DNA of 64,000 bases from CG2-30-36-16 sp964372115 (lineage in GTDB: Bacteria > Bacteroidota > Ignavibacteria > Ignavibacteriales > Ignavibacteriaceae): NCBI GenBank assembly GCA_964372115.1, contig CAYJPN010000001.1, forward strand, positions 62,001 to 126,000, read 5' to 3'. How positions within the stretch are numbered: position 1 is the first letter of the stretch; each line of letters opens with the position of its first letter. A program made the position numbers and the translations under genes. The notes under the pieces were generated by a model. That model had not been told where the DNA came from, did no database searches, and saw only the letters and a list, made by a program, of their open reading frames with translations. Positions 1 through 8,388 of this stretch are shown piece after piece.

Positions 1-422
1 TTATTTGCTGAATAAATTGATTGGGAATAGAAATATGGGTCTAAGGTGAAATTTATTGCTGAATCCTTGTACCTATAAAGATGACTATTATTATCAGCAA
101 AAACATTTGAAGGAAATGACTCAAAAATAGACGGCTGTGTATCAAAGGAAAGATACTTTTTCTTGAGTTTATCTAAATAGCTAAGCTCGAGAGAATTTAA
201 TTTTAATTTGTTTATAGATTCAACTATAGAGGTCAAGTAGCTTTTTGATAATGGAAGAATTATATCATTATAATTCTCAATTGCTCCTTTTACTTGCAGT
301 TTTTTTAGGAAATAATAAATTTCCTGGTCAGCCGGAACAGTTTCAACTTGAGCATAATTTATCGTGGAAATAATAGCAACGAAGAAAATAAGCAAACTTA
401 TTCTTTTATAGATTTCCTTCAT
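1..422 (-). CDS. Wzi-like capsule/exopolysaccharide surface protein, N-terminal part
   Basis: This open frame runs off the left window edge, so only the first 140 residues are visible. It starts with a clear signal peptide (hydrophobic residues about 7-22, ending ...NYAQ) and then a segment of the type VPADQEIYYFLKKLQVKG, which resembles the N-terminal region of Wzi-like capsule assembly proteins found in exopolysaccharide loci of this bacterial group. Such proteins are outer-membrane beta-barrels that help hold or place the polymer at the surface. The start overlaps the end of the sugar transferase gene by 17 bases, so it is the next gene of the same operon. The barrel itself lies outside the window, so the family call rests on context and the N-terminus. 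Confidence 0.5.
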   Translation of the reverse strand, partial: MKEIYKRISLLIFFVAIISTINYAQVETVPADQEIYYFLKKLQVKGAIENYNDIILPLSKSYLTSIVESINKLKLNSLELSYLDKLKKKYLSFDTQPSIFESFPSNVFADNNSHLYRYKDSAINFTLDPYFYSQSIYSAN

Positions 423-981
423 TTGTAAATACTACTTTAATAGTTTTAAAAATAATTTTAAGATCAGACCAAAAATTTGCATTATTATAATAGCTTACTT
501 CCATTCTAACACGCTCACCCGGTGTTAACAATTGGCGACCATTAACCTGGCTTATACCTGTAATGCCGGGTTTAAATTTAAATATTTCACGTTCAACTTC
601 AGAATAATGCTTTGTGATAGTGGGCATCTCCGGTCGAGGTCCCACAATTGACATATCTCCAAGCAACACATTTAAAAAATTCGGGATTTCGTCTATGCTG
701 GTTCTTCGTAAAATTTTTCCAACTTTGGTTATGCGAGGATCATTTTTTTGGGTGAGGTCGGGTCCGTAACATAGGGCGTTATTTATCATGCCTCTAAACT
801 TAATCATAATAAATCCGTTACCATTTAATCCGGTTCGTTCATGTATAAAAAGCACCGGACCTTCGGATTCTAGTTTTATAAAGAAAGCGGCAACTAAAGT
901 AACTGGAAGTGTAATAATTAATAACATCAGACTGATGAAAACATCAGTAACTCTTTTTAATACGCTGCCTTGTTTTCCCAT
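406..981 (-). CDS. Initiating sugar-phosphate transferase (monotopic phosphoglycosyl transferase)
   Basis: At 191 residues this is the compact, single-domain form of the bacterial sugar transferase family (PglC/WcaJ C-terminal domain type). It moves a sugar-1-phosphate from a UDP-sugar onto undecaprenyl phosphate, the first membrane step of polymer repeat synthesis. Residues about 11-36 form the re-entrant hydrophobic helix. The family signatures are visible: KFRGM near 61-65, the catalytic Asp-Glu pair D97-E98 in RRTSIDEIPN, and the VGPRPEMP motif. It lies 8 bases after the aminotransferase gene in the exopolysaccharide operon. Which sugar it transfers cannot be read from sequence; a nearby 4-amino-sugar or xylose pathway would be compatible. 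Confidence 0.9.
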   Translation of the reverse strand: MGKQGSVLKRVTDVFISLMLLIITLPVTLVAAFFIKLESEGPVLFIHERTGLNGNGFIMIKFRGMINNALCYGPDLTQKNDPRITKVGKILRRTSIDEIPNFLNVLLGDMSIVGPRPEMPTITKHYSEVEREIFKFKPGITGISQVNGRQLLTPGERVRMEVSYYNNANFWSDLKIIFKTIKVVFTNEGNL

Positions 982-989
982 TCAAAAGA

Positions 990-2150
990 CTATTTTTTGT
1001 GCAGTTTCAGCAGATCATTAATTGCGTTAATAACTTTATCAACATCTGCGTCAGTCATGCTGGGAAATATTGGGATAGAAATAAGCTCAGAAAATACTGA
1101 CGTTGAAACAGGAAAATCTCTTTGATCCAGACTGTAGGTTTCTTTATAATATTTATGTAGATGAACGGGCATAAAATGAACTCCGACACCGATATTTAAA
1201 TATCTCAATTCGTCAATAAACCTATTACGATTAATTTTAAGTTTATCAAGTTGTAGGCGAATCTGGAAGAGATGCCATGATGTTTCTCTATCGGGCTTAA
1301 TGTAAGGGAGAGTGAGAAGTTCGTTATCTTTAAATGCGGCAATATATTTAGCGGCAATTTTTTTTCGTATCTCCCACATCATATCTACTTTACGAAGCTG
1401 ATGTATTCCAAGAGAAGCCTGAATATCTGTAAAATTATATTTATATCCCGGGGCTACCACCTCGTAGTACCAGGTGCCGCATTCTGTATAACGCTTCCAT
1501 GCATCTTTGTTTATACCATGCAGCCTCATAATTGAACATCTGTTTGCTACTTCCTCATCGTCAGTGCATATCATGCCACCTTCACCGGTTGATAAGGTTT
1601 TGGTAGCATAAAAACTAAATACAGTTATATGAGAAATTGTTCCTACTTTTTTGTTCTTATAGAAAGCGGGAAGGGAGTGAGCAGCATCTTCAATTATTTT
1701 TAAATTATACTTTTCAGCAAGTTCGCTAATTTCGTCCATATCGCATGGTTGACCGCCGTAATGAACAGGAATAATTGCTTTGGTTTTTGGTGTTATAGCT
1801 TTTTCAATTTCTTTCACAGAGATATTTAGTGTGTCTTCATCAACATCAACTATTACCGGCTTAGCCTTAAAATATGTAACTATTTCGGCGGTGGCAGGAA
1901 AAGTCATTGTAGGAACAATAACCTCATCACCTTCACTAATACCAATTGCTTCTAGGGCAAGATGACCACCGGCTGTCCACGAACTAACGGCTACAGATCT
2001 CTTAGAGCCGATAAAATTGTTGAATTCTTCTTCGAATCTTATCGTTTTCGGACCCATGCTTAACCAGCCAGAACGAACAGTATCAACAATTTCATTTATT
2101 TCATCGTCGGTAATGAAAGGTTTGTGGAAAATTAAAAAATCATCTTTCAT
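990..2150 (-). CDS. DegT/DnrJ/EryC1/StrS family sugar aminotransferase
   Basis: A PLP-dependent enzyme of 386 residues that aminates a nucleotide-activated keto-sugar, typically giving a 4-amino- or 3-amino-deoxysugar for surface polymers. The PLP-binding lysine is K184 in ATKTLSTGEGGM, and the preceding EDAAHSLPA and VPVHYGGQPCDMD segments are standard for the family. Its N-terminal DDEINEIVDTVRSGWLSMGP resembles ArnB/PglE-type 4-aminotransferases. Located between the PGT and an AT-rich spacer in the exopolysaccharide locus. The substrate is not determinable here; no 4,6-dehydratase is present in the visible part of the locus, so the keto-sugar must come from elsewhere. Confidence 0.85.
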   Translation of the reverse strand: MKDDFLIFHKPFITDDEINEIVDTVRSGWLSMGPKTIRFEEEFNNFIGSKRSVAVSSWTAGGHLALEAIGISEGDEVIVPTMTFPATAEIVTYFKAKPVIVDVDEDTLNISVKEIEKAITPKTKAIIPVHYGGQPCDMDEISELAEKYNLKIIEDAAHSLPAFYKNKKVGTISHITVFSFYATKTLSTGEGGMICTDDEEVANRCSIMRLHGINKDAWKRYTECGTWYYEVVAPGYKYNFTDIQASLGIHQLRKVDMMWEIRKKIAAKYIAAFKDNELLTLPYIKPDRETSWHLFQIRLQLDKLKINRNRFIDELRYLNIGVGVHFMPVHLHKYYKETYSLDQRDFPVSTSVFSELISIPIFPSMTDADVDKVINAINDLLKLHKK

Positions 2151-2256
2151 AGAATAGCAAATAATTGATAGTTAATAATATTAATGAAGTTACGAATAAT
2201 ATCTCACTCTAAAAGCTTATTTCAATTTTTAGAAGAAAATTAATTGTACTAAAGAT

Positions 2257-2264
2257 CAAATATA
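2257..2264 (-). promoter_or_regulatory. Possible internal promoter -7 element (TATATTTG)
   Basis: On the minus strand this octamer matches TAnnTTTG, the -7 consensus of Bacteroidetes-type promoters. It lies about 107 bases before the aminotransferase start at 2150, inside a 219-base AT-rich spacer that interrupts the otherwise tight operon. No convincing upstream TTTG element is seen at the usual spacing, so this is tentative. It could re-initiate transcription for the last three genes of the locus. Confidence 0.3.
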
Positions 2265-2369
2265 AAGAATATTAATACATAAAAAAAAATAAAAATTAAA
2301 AAATGATTGAATTTTATGAGTCTCTGCTTCAGAATAATTTTTTTGTAGCTGTTCAACCGCGTGTCCCCA

Positions 2370-3515
2370 TTATTCAATAAAAACAATATTTTCCTTTAAG
2401 AATGAGATCACTTTATCAACCTCATCAGTCTCTGTTGGCAAATTTACAATCTTTTTAGAAATTTCCGAAGCGATAGGATAATTTTCTGATAAAAAATTCC
2501 ATCTTTCAAGATTCTCATGAATCGGGTATATTGGTGAAAAAAACCAATCACCCAAAATGATTTTTGCTTTTCTTGCTCTTTCGGTAAATACTTCTCTATT
2601 GTTTACCAATAAAGGATATTTCAGGAATAAATGGTTTGCAAAGTATTTTTCCTTTACAAAGTTTTTGCTATTGGACTTCAAAAATTCAGTATACTCCAAG
2701 GCATTCTTCTTTCGAAGGTTGTTAACTTCACTAATATTATTTACGCCATCTATTCCAATTTTTGCCTGAACAAAAGATACATCCTTCAAATAATTTTTTG
2801 GAATTCTAATATCCGATATTTCTTCTGCCCGGTTTGAACCAATTATTAAATTCATTTTGCTTAATAAACGGTACAGCCCAACAAGAAAATTGTAAGTGTA
2901 CTTATTTAAAAAATGCTTTCGAAATAAGATTAATAAAATTAATACCACGTTATCGGAAAAGCTTGACTTAACTTTATCTTTTTCTATAAGCTGTACTTTT
3001 TCTAAAAAACTGGAATTATTAACAACTAAGAACCCTCCGATGCCAGTTGAAAAAGGTTTGTTCCATTGGGTAGAATAAAAAGCAGCATCGCAAAATGATC
3101 CGTTTGGTTTCCCGCTGTAATTGCCTCCAAACCCGTGTGTACAGTCTTCAATAGTAAAAATATTATTTCGGTTTGCAATCTCTATTATTTTTTCAAGGTT
3201 AGACGAAAGCCCGAAAGTATTTTGGCATATTATAACTTTGGTTTTGGAAGTTATCGCCGCTTCTAATTTTTCAGGGTCCATGTTATATGTTTCAGCACAG
3301 ATATCAACATAAACCGGTTTGGCCCCAGTATAAAAAATAGCATTTGGAACGACTACACAAGTATACCCTTGTACTATTATTTCGTCCCCCTGTGCAACTC
3401 CCATCGCTTTTAATATTGCATAAAGAGCAACCCGTCCCTTCCAGTACAGGAATATTTGTTCGGTACCGCACATTAACACAGACGAAATTTCTTTTTTATA
3501 AATATCTGCAATCAT
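2370..3515 (-). CDS. DegT/DnrJ/EryC1/StrS family aminotransferase, second copy
   Basis: A second PLP-dependent sugar aminotransferase of 381 residues, clearly diverged from the neighbour at 990-2150. The family hallmarks are present: VQGYTCVVVPNAI (cofactor phosphate region), EDCTHGFGG, and the Schiff-base lysine K153 in QWNKPFSTGIGGF, where the usual TGEGG reads TGIGG. The hydrophobic stretch around residues 190-220 is longer than in typical family members. Its start overlaps the GT2 gene end by four bases (ATGA), showing translational coupling. Two different DegT enzymes in one locus suggest either two amino sugars or one enzyme with a changed role. Confidence 0.8.
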   Translation of the reverse strand: MIADIYKKEISSVLMCGTEQIFLYWKGRVALYAILKAMGVAQGDEIIVQGYTCVVVPNAIFYTGAKPVYVDICAETYNMDPEKLEAAITSKTKVIICQNTFGLSSNLEKIIEIANRNNIFTIEDCTHGFGGNYSGKPNGSFCDAAFYSTQWNKPFSTGIGGFLVVNNSSFLEKVQLIEKDKVKSSFSDNVVLILLILFRKHFLNKYTYNFLVGLYRLLSKMNLIIGSNRAEEISDIRIPKNYLKDVSFVQAKIGIDGVNNISEVNNLRKKNALEYTEFLKSNSKNFVKEKYFANHLFLKYPLLVNNREVFTERARKAKIILGDWFFSPIYPIHENLERWNFLSENYPIASEISKKIVNLPTETDEVDKVISFLKENIVFIE

Positions 3516-4516
3516 CGTTTTCCTTTTCTAAAAAATAAATCAACTCTTAATAATCCAATTAACGAACCAATGCCGTAGGAAAAATGAATTATCATAAACG
3601 AAAATAGAAGATAGAAAATACTGCTTTCACTGTCCGCTAACTTTATAGACACAGAAAAAATAATGAGAAAGTACGGCATAAGTATCATCATTGGAACTAG
3701 AAGTAACTTTATATTGAAAAGTGAAAAAACGGAAGGAATGAGAATAGACAATAGAAATAATAAAGGAATAAAGTGCCGAATGCTTATTGCGCTTAATTTT
3801 CTCGTGAGATAAACAGTATACAAATTCCACAAACCAGTCTGGAAATTATTTTTAGCAAAAGCCCCAAAGGTATCACGTGCATAATATATAGAATAAATAT
3901 GAGGGAGCAAAAATATCTTACCACCACTTTTTTTTATTCTTTTATTAAGTTCAATATCCTGATCTCTTACTAGCCGCTCATCAAAAAATCCAACCTTTTC
4001 AAAAACTTCTCTTTTATAACAACCAAATGGAACATTATCAACCTCCTGGATATCTTTTATTCCTATCCTAAATAATGAGTTGCCGACTCCGAACTTATTA
4101 CTTAAAATCTTTTTAATTGAATTAGATTTTTTGTTGTTATTTTTTACATCAGTTGTACAAACAGTTCCAATATTGTCGGCATCTAATTTTTTACTCCATT
4201 CTACCAATTCAGAAAAATAATTTGCTGGATATTTGGCGTGGGCGTCTATTCTGAAGATATACTTCCCTTTCGATTCTTTAATAGCTTTATTAAGGGCAAA
4301 CGGAACAATTTTTTTTTCATTCGGAAGAAGTTTGATATAACTATATTTTTTTACAAAATCAGTTACTATATGAATAGTCGAATCTGAGCTCATTCCATCA
4401 ACAACAAATACTTCAATATCATTTTTATCATAATCGGATGCAACAACCGAGTTGAGGCATTCTTTAATATAATTTTCTTCATTGCGACAAGGTATAATAA
4501 CAGATATTTTATCCAT
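3512..4516 (-). CDS. Family 2 glycosyltransferase, ExoA-like, membrane anchored
   Basis: The N-terminal 220 residues form a GT-A domain: SVIIPCRNEENYI at the start, VVDGMSSDST as the first Asp motif, FRIDAHAKYP as the DXD-like metal site, and RDQDIELNKRIKKSGG as the acceptor-side motif. The C-terminal about 90 residues hold two to three membrane helices (FIPLLFLLSILIPSVFSLF and the following segments). The arrangement resembles succinoglycan enzyme ExoA, which adds a sugar to a lipid-linked intermediate at the cytoplasmic face. The start at 4516 is preceded by AAAAGGAAACC on the coding strand, a usable ribosome site. A 100-base spacer separates it from the GT4 gene. Confidence 0.85.
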   Translation of the reverse strand: MDKISVIIPCRNEENYIKECLNSVVASDYDKNDIEVFVVDGMSSDSTIHIVTDFVKKYSYIKLLPNEKKIVPFALNKAIKESKGKYIFRIDAHAKYPANYFSELVEWSKKLDADNIGTVCTTDVKNNNKKSNSIKKILSNKFGVGNSLFRIGIKDIQEVDNVPFGCYKREVFEKVGFFDERLVRDQDIELNKRIKKSGGKIFLLPHIYSIYYARDTFGAFAKNNFQTGLWNLYTVYLTRKLSAISIRHFIPLLFLLSILIPSVFSLFNIKLLLVPMMILMPYFLIIFSVSIKLADSESSIFYLLFSFMIIHFSYGIGSLIGLLRVDLFFRKGKR

Positions 4517-4616
4517 GGTTTCCTTTTTAAGTTTTAAAATTAATAAATTTTTTTATCCTTAATGCGGTTAGTAGCTGTTTTAAACACACTTTGTGTGCAT
4601 ATTACTTCACACAATT

Positions 4617-5723
4617 TTAAGCAAGATGTTTATTATAAATCGAGATCATTTTTTTTACAGAAAAATCAAGATCGTAGAATTGCATTACTCTCAAACGTCC
4701 ATTTGAAGCGAGTTTTTTTCTCAAATCAGTATTGAAAAGCAGTTTTACCATCGCATTTGATAAAGATTCTATGTCATTCACTGCAACTTTAATACCTGTT
4801 ATTCCATCTAAAACAATTTCGTTAAACCCCGGGTTATTTGTTACAATAACGGGTTTTTCGCAAGAACAGGCTTCTAAAACAGAAACGCCAAAACTCTCAT
4901 TAATAGAAGGATAAACACCGATATCGATTAAGTTATGATATTTATTTATTTCAGAATAATTAACAAATCCGGTGAATATAACATCATCACTAATTGCTAA
5001 TTCCCTTGAAAGATTTTTTAAATAACTTTCTTGAGAACCCCTCCCAACTATCAGTAGCTTAATCTCCCTATCAACAGCCCTACTTTTACACAATTTGAAA
5101 GCTCTGATCAAATTTTCTAATCCATAAATTTTTTCTAATGTTTTAATTGTCCCAAACACGATTGTTCTGGGGGGAAACATCGGCTCAACTATCTGCGGAT
5201 GAAATTTCCTAGTATCAATCCCAAATGGGGTAATTGATACAATTTTGGTAGTATAATTTTTAATTTCGTCAGCCATAATTTTGCTTGTTGATAACACTTC
5301 GTCAACAAAATGAAGTATTAATTTTATTATCAACCTGTGAATGATAGACTTTCGGGGAAAAAGATAAACGTCTGAACCCCAGACGGAAGTTATGTGCGGA
5401 TGAAAATTTACTAATGTACCTAGTAAGCCGTAACTTGAAACATAATGCGAGTGAAGAATATCCGGCCGAAATTCTTTAACCCTTTTTTTTATTTTTAAAG
5501 TATGTTTTAAATAAGACAATTTGGAAAAACTTCCATCTTCCTTTGAGGCAATTTGCTCGGAAATGCCGAGTGATTCGAATGTTAAATTGCTAATATGTTT
5601 AAAGTTTTTCTCATCAAATGAAGTAAAACTTATTAAATGAATAGTTATTCCATTTTCAGTTAACGACTCGACCCATTTTATAGTGTGGGGCGATCTTGCA
5701 TCGGAAAGCATTAGTATTTTCAT
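4617..5723 (-). CDS. Family 4 (group 1) glycosyltransferase
   Basis: A 368-residue GT-B enzyme with the retaining GT4 layout. The N-terminal Rossmann half begins KILMLSDARSPHTIKW. The C-terminal half has IVFGTIKTLEKIYGLENLI, LLIVGRGSQESYLKNL, and the donor-binding EX7E motif in ESFGVSVLEACSCEKPV. It most likely transfers a hexose from a nucleotide sugar to the growing undecaprenyl-linked repeat. It sits 11 bases after the GT9 gene. The acceptor and sugar cannot be assigned. Confidence 0.88.
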   Translation of the reverse strand: MKILMLSDARSPHTIKWVESLTENGITIHLISFTSFDEKNFKHISNLTFESLGISEQIASKEDGSFSKLSYLKHTLKIKKRVKEFRPDILHSHYVSSYGLLGTLVNFHPHITSVWGSDVYLFPRKSIIHRLIIKLILHFVDEVLSTSKIMADEIKNYTTKIVSITPFGIDTRKFHPQIVEPMFPPRTIVFGTIKTLEKIYGLENLIRAFKLCKSRAVDREIKLLIVGRGSQESYLKNLSRELAISDDVIFTGFVNYSEINKYHNLIDIGVYPSINESFGVSVLEACSCEKPVIVTNNPGFNEIVLDGITGIKVAVNDIESLSNAMVKLLFNTDLRKKLASNGRLRVMQFYDLDFSVKKMISIYNKHLA

Positions 5724-5734
5724 TGTAACGAGCT

Positions 5735-6841
5735 TTAGACTTTTTGAATTTCTAATTCATTAATAAATTGTACAACTTTATTATATACATCACCTACACC
5801 TAATTCGATCATACATTCATAGGACGGACAAAACCTCCCTGCATCCATAAAACAATAATGATCATTACCCGTAGGAGTGCAGTGTATATTTTTTTGTATT
5901 AGCCTGTGTTTATTGCCGAACGGAATAATAAAATCGGGATTAGTAGGACCGAATATTGTAAAAGTAGGTTTTCCCAAAACAGCGGCAAGATGCACAGGGC
6001 CAGAATCATTGGAAATAAGAAGCGAACATTGTTTTAATTCGGTAACCAAACTGTCTAAAGAATCAGATATAATAAAATCAATTTTTTTCAAAATTAATAT
6101 CTGTATCATTTCCTCATCAATTTTATCTTTAGGAAAAATCCACGATAGATAATAATTAGATTGTAATTTTTTTGTTAGCTCTATGAATTTTAATATCCCC
6201 CATTCTTTTGCTTCCCACCCTGCCAGAGGATGAATTAATATTTTATCGTTTGAGTTATAAGATATTCCATGTTCTTTCGAAATATCTTTACTGGCTATGT
6301 TTTCATCCGCAAGTACAACATCCAAATACATATCAATCAGATGAGGTGTTTTCCGTTTCTTAATAAAAGTCGAATATAGGGGGTGATAATATTCATCATT
6401 AAATCCGAGAATAAATTTTGTGTTAGAGTTTATAATTAAACTAGCCGAAAGTATCGTGCAAGTCAGATCAAATATTTTGTGAGGGTTTGTTTTTTCTAAT
6501 TCTTTTTTATTCCTTTTTCGAAGCACTCTTCCGCCAAATCGTAAATCTGCGGCAGTTATTATTTGATAATTTATATTTTTAAATACAAGGTCATAAATTA
6601 CTTTAGACTCGGGATAGCAAAAAATAATTACCTCTTTATAATTTTCTAATATTGCTTTTATCGCCGGGATCGTAAATACGGTGTCTCCAATTTTTTTTAA
6701 AGCAAGTACCACAACCACATTACTATTATTCTTTTCACGATGAAGTTTTGTAATGAGGCTAAAAATAAAAGCAAGAATGCTCGTTACTGAATATCTTATA
6801 ACGGGGTGTTCATTTAAAATTATAGAGATGCTTTTTTTCAT
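5735..6841 (-). CDS. Family 9 (heptosyltransferase-type) glycosyltransferase
   Basis: GT-B enzyme of the ADP-heptose:LPS heptosyltransferase family, 368 residues with the start used here. Motifs include ALKKIGDTVFTIPAIKAI near the N-terminus, ILIHPLAGWEAKEW, and the C-terminal SNDSGPVHLAAVLGKPTFTIFG donor site. The frame is open further upstream to 6931, but that part lies inside the polymerase gene and reads as non-coding; the ATG at 6841 gives a four-base ATGA overlap with the polymerase stop, which is the normal join in this operon. A heptosyltransferase homologue in an exopolysaccharide locus suggests a heptose or related sugar in the repeat unit, or a broader specificity. Confidence 0.85.
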   Translation of the reverse strand: MKKSISIILNEHPVIRYSVTSILAFIFSLITKLHREKNNSNVVVVLALKKIGDTVFTIPAIKAILENYKEVIIFCYPESKVIYDLVFKNINYQIITAADLRFGGRVLRKRNKKELEKTNPHKIFDLTCTILSASLIINSNTKFILGFNDEYYHPLYSTFIKKRKTPHLIDMYLDVVLADENIASKDISKEHGISYNSNDKILIHPLAGWEAKEWGILKFIELTKKLQSNYYLSWIFPKDKIDEEMIQILILKKIDFIISDSLDSLVTELKQCSLLISNDSGPVHLAAVLGKPTFTIFGPTNPDFIIPFGNKHRLIQKNIHCTPTGNDHYCFMDAGRFCPSYECMIELGVGDVYNKVVQFINELEIQKV

Positions 6842-8232
6842 TTTTCGGTATTCACATTTTTTAGAACAGCTTGATGGAAGTATATTGCAATGATAAACAA
6901 TATCCAAAACGGGAGGTCCCGTGTAATCCATCCGTTTGTAATAATCCCATTGGTTTCAAGAAAAGAGTGGAAAAACATTCCCAAACCAACACCGCTTATT
7001 ACCACAGATAAGAGATAGAAATTATCGCCAATGGTTTTCGACAGCTTTTCTGTAACAAACGCTATTTTGAAAAAAGTTATGTACAAGTAAATAATGGATA
7101 TTAATCCGAAGATTCCAGTTTCAGCAAATTTGAAAAGAAATATGTTATGCGCGGTACCACCTTTTGCCCACCAAATTTGAAACTCCTCAAACGAACCTCT
7201 CATTACTGGCAAATAAGTATATATTTTAGTCTCAAACAAACCGGGACCAACACCTAACCAATAATTATTTTTTATAATATTAAAAGTCATATCCCAAATA
7301 AAATAGCGTGTATTTTCAAATATTCTTTCAACACGAAAGTAGAGACTTACATATTCGTTTAATATGGGAACAAGAATAATAACAATAACTATACTCAAAA
7401 GAGTATGAAAAATGTATTTCAAATAGACAGGTTTCAATTTACCGAAAATATACAAGCTGCTAATAAAAACAGCACCTACAGAAGAACGAGAATTTGTAAG
7501 GAACAATACGATAATGAAAAAAAAGCTAAGGAAATAGTAAATATATTTAGTAAGTGTTTTTTCATCCCGTTTTATTAGTACCATGCCAATGGTTAATGGT
7601 ATTACAACAGTAAAAAATAGTCCTAGTGCATTTGCATTTTCGTATAAGCCTGAAAAATTATTAACTGAGTGTGTGCTTAGGGAAAAAACGGCAAGCCCGG
7701 TGGTTAATGCTTGATATACTAAAGCGATACCCAGCACTATGGCTGTTATTAATAACGCGGTTATATAATTGAAAATCACTCTTTCACTGGTTATAAACGC
7801 GAATAGTATATAGACAATGATAAAAAATACAGACTGTCGAGCTGTTACTAATAATGCGTAACCAATATTCTCAGAAAATATGGATGAAAAAAACATAGAA
7901 ATCAATACGAATAATACCGAGAGGTAAATTTCTCTGGGTATTGAAGGGATGCTTTTACTAGATATGCCAAATTTTTTAATATAGTAGTAGAACAGTGAAA
8001 TAATCAGAATTAAATTTAAATATGCCCTATAATCCTGAACAAGATCACTCACCAAAATTAAAAATAATACAATGAATGAGGGGATAATTATTTCCTCATC
8101 TAAAAAAAATATAAGAGCAATAACAATTAAGAAGAAAGTGGCATAAATAAGTAATGAATAATAAGCCAAAACTGATAATACTATCGCAAGCAAGACATAG
8201 TTAGCAATATTTAAATAGAACATCTGCTTCAT
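6838..8232 (-). CDS. O-antigen ligase/polymerase-like membrane protein (Wzy/WaaL family)
   Basis: A 464-residue integral membrane protein with about 11-12 predicted helices. A large periplasmic loop late in the protein (around residues 320-385) carries the WLGVGPGLF and AHNIFLFKFAETGIFGL motifs typical of the O-antigen ligase/polymerase family (Wzy_C). In a Wzy-dependent locus with Wzx-, Wzz- and Wza-like genes it is most simply the polymerase that joins lipid-linked repeats in the periplasm. Polymerase versus ligase cannot be separated by sequence alone; context favours polymerase. Confidence 0.82.
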   Translation of the reverse strand: MKQMFYLNIANYVLLAIVLSVLAYYSLLIYATFFLIVIALIFFLDEEIIIPSFIVLFLILVSDLVQDYRAYLNLILIISLFYYYIKKFGISSKSIPSIPREIYLSVLFVLISMFFSSIFSENIGYALLVTARQSVFFIIVYILFAFITSERVIFNYITALLITAIVLGIALVYQALTTGLAVFSLSTHSVNNFSGLYENANALGLFFTVVIPLTIGMVLIKRDEKTLTKYIYYFLSFFFIIVLFLTNSRSSVGAVFISSLYIFGKLKPVYLKYIFHTLLSIVIVIILVPILNEYVSLYFRVERIFENTRYFIWDMTFNIIKNNYWLGVGPGLFETKIYTYLPVMRGSFEEFQIWWAKGGTAHNIFLFKFAETGIFGLISIIYLYITFFKIAFVTEKLSKTIGDNFYLLSVVISGVGLGMFFHSFLETNGIITNGWITRDLPFWILFIIAIYFHQAVLKNVNTEK

Positions 8233-8237
8233 TTAGG

Positions 8238-8384
8238 CTAATGATTATCCCCTTTTAATTCCATGGTGAATAGTTGAGTATTTATTGCGATCAATTCGTT
8301 TACAAAAGATTGTTCTTCAAACGTTATTTTGAATTTGGGAATGCAAAAATAATAACTGAACATTATAAACTCGCAAAAGTTCAT
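8238..8384 (-). CDS. Possible small protein between flippase and polymerase genes
   Basis: I read an ATG-initiated frame of 48 codons that fills the gap between the flippase stop (8389) and the polymerase start (8232), leaving 4 and 5 bases on each side. The deduced peptide starts MNFCEFIMFSYYFCIPKF, hydrophobic and aromatic, and ends polar. I do not recognise it. The exact fit into an operon whose other joins are equally tight argues for translation; the lack of a visible Shine-Dalgarno and the short length argue for caution. Alternatively it may be untranslated spacer or a decayed gene end. Confidence 0.35.
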   Translation of the reverse strand: MNFCEFIMFSYYFCIPKFKITFEEQSFVNELIAINTQLFTMELKGDNH

Positions 8385-8388
8385 TTTA

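Noticed and set aside
4585..4597. CACAC/GTGTG mini-hairpin before the GT2 gene
   Set aside because: A five-base stem is too short and too common in this composition to call a regulator or terminator.
6842..6931. Upstream extension of the GT9 gene
   Set aside because: The extra 30 residues overlap the polymerase end and are Cys- and Pro-rich with no family match, while the ATG at 6841 gives a normal ATGA coupling.
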